NCBI GenBank assembly: GCA_002946415.1
Contig: NJPS01000004.1
Location: 1,183,001-1,247,000 of the forward strand
Direction: 5' to 3'
Length of the DNA: 64,000 bases
From: Rutstroemia sp. NJR-2017a BVV2
Lineage: Eukaryota > Ascomycota > Leotiomycetes > Helotiales > Rutstroemiaceae
Shown here: piece by piece, positions 9,669 through 20,465 of the stretch
Layout: every line of letters begins with the position of its first letter
Position numbering within the stretch: position 1 is the stretch's first letter
Translations under genes and position numbers: made by a program
Notes under the pieces: generated by a model
Database searches by the model: none
What the model saw: only the letters and a program-made list of their open reading frames with translations
Told to the model about the DNA's origin: nothing

Positions 9669-11539
9669 TCATTCATTCATCTGTCCACTCAACCTCTGCC
9701 TCTTTGCATCACCCCCGCCGCCACTCACATCTGCTCCCACTGGTCCATTAGTCTGTAAATCCACCAACGGTGCTCTATTTCCACCCGCCCCCGCCCCAGC
9801 CGCCGCTCCATTAACATCAGCAATCGGTCTTTTCATCATCGTCGGCGGTCTATACGAAGTACGATTGCTAACCGGACTGCCCATTCCCATACCCGGCGCA
9901 CCGATTCTCCTGGTGGAATCCAGTTGCGGGTTCACAATATTAGCAGGTCTAGCAAGAGCGGCAGGCGCTCCAGTGGTTTGAGCACCAGTTACTGGTTTGA
10001 GGTTCTTGGCTAGGGGCTTGGAGGATTTCTGATCGATGCCTGGTGTGCGGCGGATGGAGGGTGATTCGAGATTGGGGTTGAAGGCCGGGAGATTGAGACT
10101 GATGGGTGGAGGTTGGCCCTCGGGGACGTGTTCTTGGGGAAGGAGGTTGGCGGCGCGAGCGGAGAAGAAGCCGGCTCCTGGTGGAGGTAACTCATCGGTT
10201 ATGTCGGTCTCGGTATCGGCGGAGTTGGATACGGAGGGATTGTTGTTACGAGTAGGAGATGGAGGTGCGGACGTAGACTGAGGTCGATTTGGTTGGTTGA
10301 GAATGCGGCCAGGTACTGTGGTAACGAGATTGACCGGACGATTAGGTTGGTTGAGATCTTGCGGTGGGCGAACGTTCGCATTGGCTGCACTTGCTGATCT
10401 TGCTAAGCCAGCGTTTGGCGTCCTTGGAGGTTGTTGAGGTGGATGATTGTTTCGAGCCGTTGAGCTACCAGCTTCTAGCGGTCGGTTTGGTTGCATTAGG
10501 GGCTGTCCGCGGGTTGATGATGGCGCAGGAGCTCCAACAGGTCTACCAGGATTAGATGTCCCACCATTTGTCGCCGCGGTATTGTTACCGCGTGCATTGT
10601 TGAAATGATGCGAAGCCGTTCGTGGTGCAGGTAGGGCAACCTCATCTGGCCGAAGCGTTGAATCGTCCACGCTAAAATCTGCTTCATCAAAGTCTAGACA
10701 TTGTCAGTATTACACAACGCGAGATCAAATCTAAACATACCTCCAAATTCGTCGTCCATAGATTCTTCCGGTACTTGATTCAAGAGTCAGTGATGATAAT
10801 GCAGTCAGCATGACACAAAACTTACCTAGACTCGGTGGCGCCATGGTCTGGTTCTTCTCTTCCACCTTGGGCGCCTCCACTGCCTGTTTTGGTATCACTG
10901 GCGGAGCAACTGTTGAATGTCTATGTAAATTGTCGACATCCCACTTGACCGGAGGAGCTTTGATCTTCGTGACCTTGCTCAGGTAATCTTTGTCATAAAT
11001 GCAGTTGCCCAGCACATTCCCAAAGTTTCTCAGAGCCCTCTTCAAGGCATCCGTTGTACCCTCCTTCTTCGCCTTCTCAAACGCCGCAGCCTTGCCCTTG
11101 CAGTTCTCGATATGTCCGTAACCCACATCTTCATGAAAGGTACCATCCCTCAGCGTAACCCTCACAATCACCGACAGTCCCAGACTAACCCTCAAAGTTG
11201 TCGCATTTTCGTCTACAAAGTCCACTTGAGTTTCGATGATCTGACTCGACCAGCCGTTGAATCCAAATACTTCGTTTGCAAGTTGAATACACTTCTCCGC
11301 CGTAATGTAATGCACTTTCGCCCCCGAGGGACCTGCTCGAGATGATATATATTCCGGTCCTAACTGTTTCTCTAGTCGGCTTTGCAAGGTGGCGATTTCT
11401 TGCGCGGTGTATTCACTAATGCGTGGTTTGACTTCCTCAAATGGATTTGCGATACCTCGTCCATTGTGCTGGTCGCCGGGACTAGAACAATCCATAAGCT
11501 GGGTACAAGATCGTATCAATATTTTACTTACGCAGGCAT
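9669..11539 (-). CDS. rad52: DNA repair and recombination protein Rad52
   Basis: Four exons (11539-11532, 11481-10826, 10773-10741, 10693-9669) give 573 residues. The start exon has only 8 coding bases (M-P-part of A) and exon 3 only 33 nt. The conserved N-terminal annealing domain spans residues 20-190: EIATLQSRLEKQLGPEYIS, RAGPSGAKVHYI, EVFGFNGWSS, GYGHIENCKGKAAAFEKAKK, TDALKRALRNFGN, all Rad52 hallmarks of the ring that binds ssDNA. An acidic/aromatic stretch (ESMDDEFGDFDEADFS) is coded across exons 3 and 4, and a long Pro/Asn-rich disordered tail holds the Rad51- and RPA-interaction region in the family. It acts in homologous recombination in the nucleus. The very short first exon could easily be missed by gene finders. 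Confidence 0.95.
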
Positions 11540-12154
11540 GATGAAAGCTCAGCAATCAGTTGTCTTTAACGCCTCATTAGAGTGGATGGTGATATAAAAT
11601 GACCCGCGTCCCGCGATGAAATGCGATGGGTGTTGATTGCTCGCTCGCGTCATCACTTCACAGTCGCGCTAAAATTCACGCCATCACGTGGATTACAATC
11701 AGGCAGCCTCGTTCGTGTGCCTCGGAGTCCAAATAGCTATCAAGATTTGGTATGATTTCATTTACACTATGATGCTTTAATTTATTTCTCCAGCGGAATA
11801 CAGTAACCATGCTCGCTATGCTAGAAAAACACCAAAATCGAGAACGCCTGAGTAATTATTTGCCACCTCCGGTGTTGCTTCCCCTAATGCAGAACAGAAA
11901 CCCCGCCTATAATACCGTAACTCCTGAAGTTCAAGTCTCATGCCGAACAAAGGAAAATTGGGAATCGTCGTAAGGTTCGTGATTATTGCCGTGTGTCGAG
12001 TACCATGTTGTGACCAGGACGCCGATATGGTATTGGCCTTCTAATGCTGCCCTTCCCCCCTAAAAATTTATCGAAACTCATATGTGAAATTCCCAGTAAG
12101 TCCATATGTACGTGAGTCCCAAGTGTCCCAGAACTACCCCAATCTGCCTTCAAT
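11540..12154. other. intergenic, RAD52 promoter and Cut8 3' flank
   Basis: About 615 bases with no convincing reading frame. The RAD52-proximal part (11540-11700) is the probable promoter. Confidence 0.55.
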
Positions 12155-12976
12155 CTACCATGGACCGACCGGAACACTTTGATTTGCACCATATCTTCCA
12201 GAGAGTAATTGATTTCGGATGGAGTCTTGATCGTTAGAGCCTGCGCCAGAATTGCCACCCATCCATTCAAGGTTGTTGCCAAGTGCGTTGACCGCCGTTT
12301 GCATCTTTCCTCCACTCTGCTCGTTGTGCCTAGCAAGTCTTTGGTCCCATCCACCAGAGTGCAGCTGAAATCCTCCACCACGTTTGGAAGCTTCGCTAAT
12401 AACTAAAGCCCACGCCCTTGAAATCTCATCGTATGCATTGTCTTTGTGGTGCCTGTGTGACTGGCTATCCCAGTTGGGAAGCTCATGAACAATTTTGGTG
12501 GCGCTATCAAGGAAATTAAGGGATGTTGTGGTTTGTTGTTCGTTTGGTGGGAGGTAATGCGGTGTGTAGTCGACCAAGGCATCAATGAGATCCGTCAAAT
12601 GTTGCTTGACTCGATTATATGCATAGTCGGACCCAGGATTTCCGCCATAAGGGAACGCTTCTCGAAGTCTGTTCTGATATTGATTGAGTATCTCGAGCGT
12701 TGATGCTACGGAAGGTCGGGGTGCGGAGTTGACGACTTCCGCTCCTATATCTGGGTGTCGTTCGCAAATTGTTTGAAGGACTGATCTCAGCGACTGAGCA
12801 TCAAGGGTTTCGAGGAGACGAGGGAGACTGAGGGGACGGCCGGTGACTTCGTTTGCTCTAACCTTCTTCGCTGGTCGTGCGATATGTCGTGTAGCCATAG
12901 CGGGGGAATTTTGAGGAGAGATCGACATGCTATCGTCGTGGCCATCGTCGTCAGCTTTTCGCTTGCGAGTCGTCAT
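12155..12976 (-). CDS. sts1: Cut8/Sts1 family tether for nuclear proteasomes
   Basis: A single exon of 273 codons. The basic N-terminus MTTRKRKADDD, with a second cluster RPAKKVRANE around residue 35, fits the nuclear localisation and proteasome-binding segment. A helical body follows (RPLSLPRLLETLDAQSLRSV, then ICERHPDIGAEVV, a Cut8 family block, and VKQHLTDLIDALVDYTPHYLPP). Cut8/Sts1 holds 26S proteasomes at the nuclear envelope and is needed for chromosome segregation and degradation of nuclear substrates. The C-terminus ends GPW just before the stop. I see no intron signals and the codon use is even. The start is the first ATG of the frame and fits the basic N-terminus. Confidence 0.85.
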   Translation of the reverse strand: MTTRKRKADDDGHDDSMSISPQNSPAMATRHIARPAKKVRANEVTGRPLSLPRLLETLDAQSLRSVLQTICERHPDIGAEVVNSAPRPSVASTLEILNQYQNRLREAFPYGGNPGSDYAYNRVKQHLTDLIDALVDYTPHYLPPNEQQTTTSLNFLDSATKIVHELPNWDSQSHRHHKDNAYDEISRAWALVISEASKRGGGFQLHSGGWDQRLARHNEQSGGKMQTAVNALGNNLEWMGGNSGAGSNDQDSIRNQLLSGRYGANQSVPVGPW

Positions 12977-14504
12977 CTTGTTTAGATTTGTGTGTGGAGA
13001 GACTGAGAGTCGTTGTTAGCACAATAACGTCGAAAAGGTGAAAGGGATGGATATCGATCCTTACTTGGGTTGTGGATAGAATTTCGATGAGGTGAAGGGA
13101 AGAACGGAACTTGCGATGGAAGCAGTACATTCATCTTCGCGAAAGAGATCAGAAGTATTGTCTCACTACCAGCGTTACCAAATAGCCGGTTGCTGGTGCT
13201 TTCGAATAATAGAGTAAGAAGAAGTTGTGTTTCTTGTAGATCCAAGAAACCAGGTGAGGTTCGTTGTTAATGATTCGGGTAATAAGAGGCGCTAGATTAG
13301 TCGGACGCTAAACAAAACATTACATTGCATCCATAGCACCACAGTAACTTATTCTGTACCAAGTACGAAGTACGAAGGAAATGATTTGTACAGGTCAGCT
13401 CAGCAACCGTAGGGCCCTCCGAAACCGAGTAGCTATTTCTTCTGTTTACGGTATCGACGCCGGCACGTTTCCCCATCTATTCAGCTACAATCGACGAAGC
13501 CGCGGCAAAAGACGATAAATGAGAGGACCACTACTTCATAGGTATAGAATGAAACCTCGGCGCTCCAATCCACTTTAATATATGCACTGCAAAGGAATTT
13601 TTTCAGAGGCCGATTGTTTCCCAAATCAATCGATGACACGTGCCGCCTCTGCAAAAAAGAATATCTGTCGGATGCAGGCATACAAGCGTCCGTCCCGATG
13701 AATCTCCTTTATGAAAGGTAACTTCTACACCATGATCTATGACACTAATGACGGAAGCGCTCTGGACGAGTCTGTAGGGCAATACCTCATAGTACAGCTC
13801 CTTACCACACCTTTCATGCTTGATGATTCCAGAATTAGCTCGAGCCGTCTGTTCTATGACATTCACCTTACCAAAACATTCTGCGCTGCTGACGATATCT
13901 GCTTAAGTACAAAGGTACTCCAGTCCCAGTTGATTGAGCCTCTGAACTAAACGTCTGACTGCGCATGTTTCTGACATCACCTGCCACCATACGTTGGGTG
14001 AAGACGTTCCATTGGACGTTAAGGCCCCCAACCTTGTTAAACTAGGAGCGCATCGTGCAGCACCACTACGTATTTAGTACCTTGCCGGGAGTTACGGTGC
14101 TTTGTAGGGTGGCAGGGTAGGCGTTCTAAAGAACTTCCATAATAGTAGGCTAGTTTCCCAATCAGACTCAGTCTCATTGGGTGTATGCTATCGCGTCATG
14201 TAAAGGAGTCTACTCCTTCCACTAGTAAAAAGTCACATTTGGGTCAAGGCAAGCCGATGGTTATATATGCCTACTCATTGTTGCTCTAGAAGCACTACGA
14301 AGCAGATGATGCCAAATGTTTTACTTTGTACCTTCGTGCTCGGTTTATCTCAAAAATGTACATCTTGGGCTGGGAACAAGTTATCCGCTTTATGAGTAAC
14401 TATCTGATCACTTTTGTAACTCCATCATCTCTTAAGCTTTCGTACCTCTAGATACCGTCAATCCCACAATGGAAATAAGAACAAACGAGGTGCTGAACAC
14501 CCCA
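12977..14504. other. intergenic, nothing definite
   Basis: A 1.5-kb gap between two minus-strand genes. Short open frames occur on both strands near 13480-13950 but are overlapping and featureless. I see no RNA gene or transposon end. Confidence 0.5.
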
Positions 14505-17500
14505 TCATTGTCGACCACGGCTTCCACCTCGTCTCGCCAAGCTCCTATTCAGTCTGTCCTGGATGTCCTGCTGGGTCATAGAATTTCCCCGTCTGACCGG
14601 CGACAACGCGGGCCTAGGTGCAGTAGTAGTCCCACGAGTTCCCGTACGAGAAGGTGTGAATATCTGAGCAGTCGGCTTCAGGCCTTCTTCGCTCCCGGAG
14701 TCAGAAAAAGGTCGCTCGAGCATGGATGGACGCGGTGGGAATGGTACTGAACTTGGTGATGAAAAGCTATTTGAGTTACCGACATACTGCTGAGGCGGGG
14801 ATGGTACTGGCATGTGTGCTACAACTGGTACAGACCCGGTCTTGACCATTCCAGTGACTTCAATAAATTTACCGGTTACGGGATCGGGAATCAGCACGGT
14901 CTGATAGACTGGAACACTCATTGGGGGAAGCTCCTGTACTGGAGCTACTGGCATATGCGAGGGCCAAGTATCCGGGTAGGCTTGGTAAGTACTTTTGCTC
15001 AACTGCTTGTGCTCTGTGACTGTGGGTGTCAAGTTCCTTGGCCGAGGCTTAAACTCCGGCACACCTCCTCCAAGTGCCCATTTGGACGTCGCAAGGCCAT
15101 TTGCACGCTTTTTCTCAAGTAGCTCCTCGAGAGTAGGGCTCGCTTTCCTCGGCGCGTTCATTGGACTCGTGGCAGGACTCTCACCTTCCGTCTTCAAGTC
15201 GAGTCCTTCTAAGCATGCCACGAGTCTTTCGCAATCGGAGTCGGTGGGACGGTGTCGAGCTCCACTTGGTTTTCGTGCAGGTTGCTGCTTCATATTCGCT
15301 AAATCAGTACTGGTGGGCACCTTCGATGCCAAGTTGATGGTCTCGGTTTCATTGGTCTTGGTGCCCTGCGCATGAGGGGCTTCAAGTAATGTACCTTCGT
15401 TCTGGGACACCAAAGTAGGACGGGGGAGCTTTTCAGAATCGGCATTCTCAGCATTATACGCAAAAGGGGGGTTTTCCTGCTCTGATCCAACAGCAAATTT
15501 TTGATCGCCCATGGAAGCGATATTAATTTCCTTGTGAGTTATTACAGGAGGTATGCTTATCTTAACCTCAGGACTCTTTTTTGCCATAAGAAGCGCATTC
15601 CAGAGGCTGGTGTCATGCTCCTGTGCTGGTTCGACCGGATTTTGAGACGAAGTTGATTTATTGCCAGAGGGACTTGAGGACCGTGGTGTGTCCAATGTCG
15701 TTTGACGTGAAGCCACTTGGAACCCAGAAGTAGCACGTAAGACGCCAGCCTGATTCACCGGACTCTTGTCGGCGTATCTCGAAGAGCTCAATCCCCGATT
15801 CTTCTGAAGGACGAACATCAGATCATCATTTTGTACCTCTTTCTTGATTTCTTGTGGTTCAGCAGATGTAACACTTGAAACGTCACACGAGTGCTTAGAA
15901 TGTGAATGCTTGTCGGGGAATTGGCTAGCATTCAGGTCCACATTTCGGCCAGTATTATTGACAACAGTATCCGCAAGAGAGTCTGGTGAAGGCACCTCAC
16001 TGTTCTTTATCTCTTTCCCTTTTGCCTGAAAATTGCTATGTTTTGAAGATTGCGCTGTATCGTGATCGCTCTGAACGTTGCTGAACCTGATCTTCCATTC
16101 TTCAGGGGATAGCTTGGGAAAAGCGGTAGGTGCTGTGATCGACTTGGGCTTTCTGGATTGGACAAGACGGGGTATTTGGTTCAAGGCGCAAAGAAGCTTT
16201 CCAGAAACGGGCTCGTCGCCAGTTCGCAGGTCAAGAATTTGATCTGAAGAGTAGACGATACGTGAAGCCCCAGAAAGGTTGTCCGAATCACTATCGACCT
16301 TTGTCTGGACAGTTTCATTCACGGTGTCCCCGCTGTCAGGTTCCATAGCCTGCAATATTTTCTCCCCTTCAATCTTCGGCGATGCCGGCTGTGCGGCAAC
16401 CTCTGCAGACTCGATTTTGATTGAAATCTTTTCATCATTCCGAGAACTCTGTGCTTTTTCAAGAATCTTCTTCGAGGTCTCCTGAATATAAGTGTTGTAG
16501 GACTCTGGGGGAAACATAGACAAAGTCTTAGATTTTTTGAAAAACTCCTCCACAAGCTCTTCTGTGATTTCTGAGATAGGTTTGGCGAAACGAGAAGACG
16601 ATAAACCACCGCCGAAGACTCTCTTGGAACGTTCCAAAAAGTCTTGATCGTTTTCTAGGTCTGTTCCTTTAGCCATTTGGGAAACATGATCAATAAAAGA
16701 GCCCCCATACTCTGTGTTGAGCACTTGAAGCGTACTCGACACGATGTCCTCGTTCATTAAGCTCAGTAGATCCTCTATGGCCGAAGTGGCGGGCTTCTGA
16801 TTCTTATCTTCCTGTACACATTCTCTCTCATTTTCTTCGAGTGATACTAGGACCTGGTGGCCGTCTATCATCGCAAGATCTGCGTACGTGCCACTGCTGA
16901 TCCTGTTCATTGGAAATGAGATAGCGGGTACAGATGGGAATGGGTTTGTGGTATTAGAAGTAGTGGACACAGCTGAAGAAGGAACGGTCACAGGAGGCGT
17001 TGTCCGTTGCTGCTCCAGAGGTCGAGATAAGTAGCTTGAACGCCGCAACAATGAAAGCCTGAAGTTGTGAGTATTCGCAAATTTCTGAGCAGGGCCAGGC
17101 AGTTGAAATTGTATACGCCACATGTTGGAGCGATCAGTCTCATGACCTGTCCGATAAGTCACGTAACTGCCATCAACTTCAAGTGTGGCACTCTCTGTAA
17201 GTAAGTCGTTCACTAGCAACTTGTCATCCACCTGCAATTCAAGGCTCAATGGCGAAGAGTCATCGAATTTAACTAGTCTTGCAATTCCACTGCGAGGTAC
17301 ACTTTTGTTCTTGCTTATCTTAACGCTATTTCGCTCCTCTACCACAACGCGGTTGGTGGTTTCCAGCGGAGCAGAAGAAAAGGTCTCGGAAACTGAGGTC
17401 GCCAATTTCACTGTGAGAGGTGTTGGTCTTGTTACAGCAAAAGCCCTGGCTGGTAAAGGTGTCGTAGTCTGGGGTGATGCCCACTGCGATGTTGCAAGGC

Positions 17501-18530
17501 CAACATTCTGCTGCGAATTGGGTGTGGGACTTGGTGATATGGCTGGCGTATCCAGAACACTGCTAGGGAGTATTCCGGATGTAGCAGTCTGCGCAGGTTT
17601 GACGCTGGGGCTAGAGCCAACTTGCGCATGCGCTAGAAATGCCTCGGGGCTGGCGAGGTTGTATGATGATGACGCAGGACGTCTTGTAGACAGTGGCGGT
17701 GCACGGGAAGGTTTTGCTACTTTGGCTGCTGTCGACGGAAGTTTAGTAGAGAAGCCAATCTTTTTTTCAGCGTTACCGTGTTCGGCTTCAAAACGTAGGC
17801 GAGCAATCCCCCGAACAAGAGCTTGGTGATCGTTAACTTGATGTCTAGCATCGTTAAAATAAGTTTGAGTGTCGCCGGGGTTGAACGTTTCTCTTCTGAA
17901 TATCAGGTCAGCTTGAAAGAACAACATAATTGTATGTCATGAATGCTGTGTCCGGACGACTTACTTCTCAATTCGGTCATTGCCTCTCTGAGCCGACTGA
18001 CGACCGCGGCCACCCGCAGAAGAATGACCACCTCTGGTTGATATACCTCCACGGCTACGACCATAACTGCCATTAGCGTGGCCTCCTCTTCCACGGCCAT
18101 TATCAACGGTGTTTTTCCTCTCGCGGTATAACTGACCGCCTGCGATATCAGGTAATTTTTCATCTGTTGAGTCTGTTTCATCTTCCACACCTAAAGTACT
18201 CAAGTTAGTGAATGAATGCAAAATAGTCAAAAGGGTTTCATCTCACGATGCCATGCTGCTGTAACACTGTCGGCAGGCAAACGTTTGTTTGGAATTGGTA
18301 AGACCCCAATCGAACGTCCATTGTGTCTATCTTCGAGCGGCAAAGCGTCTCTGCGTGCCAAACCAAGCTCCTCCTTAATATGATGTCAGCAACTTCAACT
18401 AGGTTCCGAAACAATATTTAAGTGATAGACATGGAGCAAGAATTCGGAATTCTTAAGATGGCACACTACTTACCATCATTGCCGCATGGATGGCTGCGGT
18501 TGCGGCGTCGACGCCTTCATTGTTGTCCAT
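14505..18530 (-). CDS. large RGG-containing disordered protein of unknown function
   Basis: Four exons (18530-18474, 18373-18247, 18190-17965, 17895-14505) give 1266 residues. The N-terminus MDNNEGVDAATAAIHAAMM is helical. Residues about 95-130 form an RGG/GRG-rich tract (GRGRGG, GRSRGG, STRGG, GGRGRQ) like those that bind RNA. Most of the rest is Ser/Thr/Pro-rich and probably unfolded. A segment near residue 430-640 (LLSLMNEDIVSSTLQVL, then a stretch ending ITEELVEEFFKKSK) is more ordered. Four copies of a GL-[AS]-[ST]-S-[QRK]-[WFY]-A motif start at residues 269, 567, 838 and 1070, and the protein ends RRGGSRGRQ. I do not recognise the family; a role in mRNA binding or RNA granules is an inference from RGG content only. 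Confidence 0.8.
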
Positions 18531-20465
18531 CTTGGAGAAGTATGTCTGTCGATGGTCTGGTAGCAAAGTTAATTGGTTGCGCGAATCTGAAGCTGAGTCG
18601 AGATGTCTGTGAAGATATCAGAACACGCTTCCATAGAAGCGTTGACAGGAGAATAAATAGCTGGGAGGATCAAATAAAGAGTGATTCACTGCAGGATAAA
18701 TGTAGCATACTTTGAAGTAAGGAAACTTTGATGTAGGTAGTAAAGGTGAAACGGAATTTGACGGGGTGCCTGAGAGTCATCGTGCTTTCTGAAAGAAGAA
18801 ATTGTATTATACAACGAATGACTCTATGCGTACGTAGTAATCATAAAGCCCGAGGAAAAGAACACCCCGCAATCAGAGTGAGTTTGTGGATGAAATGGCA
18901 CAAAATTGCGATACTCCCAATGTGAATAATCCCATCTGAATCATAGATATAAAAAGCAGATACATACCTAGATGATTAGATCAATTCTCCGTCGATGTCT
19001 ATCACAAGTCGAACTTTGTAGGGAACGGATGGTGCGACAAGAACAACACCGAAGAGTATCTGAAGGTTCTGCTGGAAAGTCGAAGGAAAGGTAAACGCAG
19101 GGGAATATGGTGGATATGGAAGGTAGATAATCAAAGAAGGAAAAAATGAAGGAATTGGACGAAGATGGAAGAATTTTTAAGAATTGAAAAGGTTTTGAGA
19201 GATATGAAAATAGAAAGAAAATGAGAAGGCCGGTATATTAGGGCGAAAGGTGAGATGAACGGAGGGTACAAGTAGAGTTTATGGTGGTTGTGGTTGTGGT
19301 TGTTGTAACGGTTGCTCCGATTTGGATATGGCCTACAGCAGACCTGACTTGTCCAAATCGGACATGGAAGTGGAAGTGGAAGTGGACTGGCCTTGATGCC
19401 AATTATTAACAACGGTGTGATCAACGCGATGAGTTGTCTGTCTGGAATTTTGTCCACGGCGAATAGAGCTCAAGTCAGATATCCGGATTCGGAAGGAGCG
19501 GGAGATGCAAGGTGACAAGTGAGGGGTGGAAAGTGAATGTTTACGGGGAAGGGAAGGTGGAAATCCATAATTCAGGTGGATTTTAAGCATTATTCAGGGA
19601 AACTTGCTCAACTCCCAACTACTGATTCACGAATAGAGACAAGCATGCCGAGTTTAACAGCGTCATCTCAAGTTGATGGCATTGCAAGATTTCATGATAC
19701 TTCTTGCTCATGGCCAACTGCTATGTATACACTTGTAGCCTGAAATCTTGCTTCCGGTCCCGGAATGATGGACTTCGACTCCTACGAATATCGTAGATGA
19801 TGGTACAGGAATATCAAACTGATGATGGCGACTACCTCTATTCAAGAAGTCTTGTTATTCCTGTTCAGAACAGGACCGGACGACAAGCAGGGCGGAGGCG
19901 CAACTTCAACCAGCGAGAGCCATAAGGCCCATAACACGTGCAGAAGTTATGGAGGGTGAATTGAATTTGAGCATTGCAACGATTGGTGAAAGCCATACGG
20001 GTCACGATACTGCCACATGCTATCAAGAAGAAACGCAAGCTACACTGCAACCTCATAGTCGCGGTAGACCTTCAAAGATTAGCATGGTGCTGGCAGACGA
20101 CTTGGAATACTAAGTGGCGTTTGATATTAGCGAATTGTAGCTCGAGAATACTCAGTCCATAGTATATTATCTTTCAGCAAGCAATGGCGTCGATACAGTA
20201 CTCAGCAGCTACATTTTCAGGTTGGTTTGACGTTGAGGACACAGGAAGATTTCGATGCCGCCCTGTCGAGGATGTCCTCGCACGCCCTCGGTTCTGGGGA
20301 TCCAAAAGCAGCGCCCATCCCACTGGAGCTAAAATCGTGGGATCTACAACCAATCGGTAATATCCCGAATGTCAGTTCTGCCGATATCGCGGTTTGCAGA
20401 TAGAAGAATTTCCATCTTTTTGGAAGAGTTTCAATTTCTTCCCACAATCGTTGAGAACCGCAAAA
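18531..20465. other. divergent promoter region, nothing definite
   Basis: A 1.9-kb gap between two divergent genes. It has purine-rich minus/plus blocks and short GGAAGT repeats near 19362-19386. No gene seen. Confidence 0.5.
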
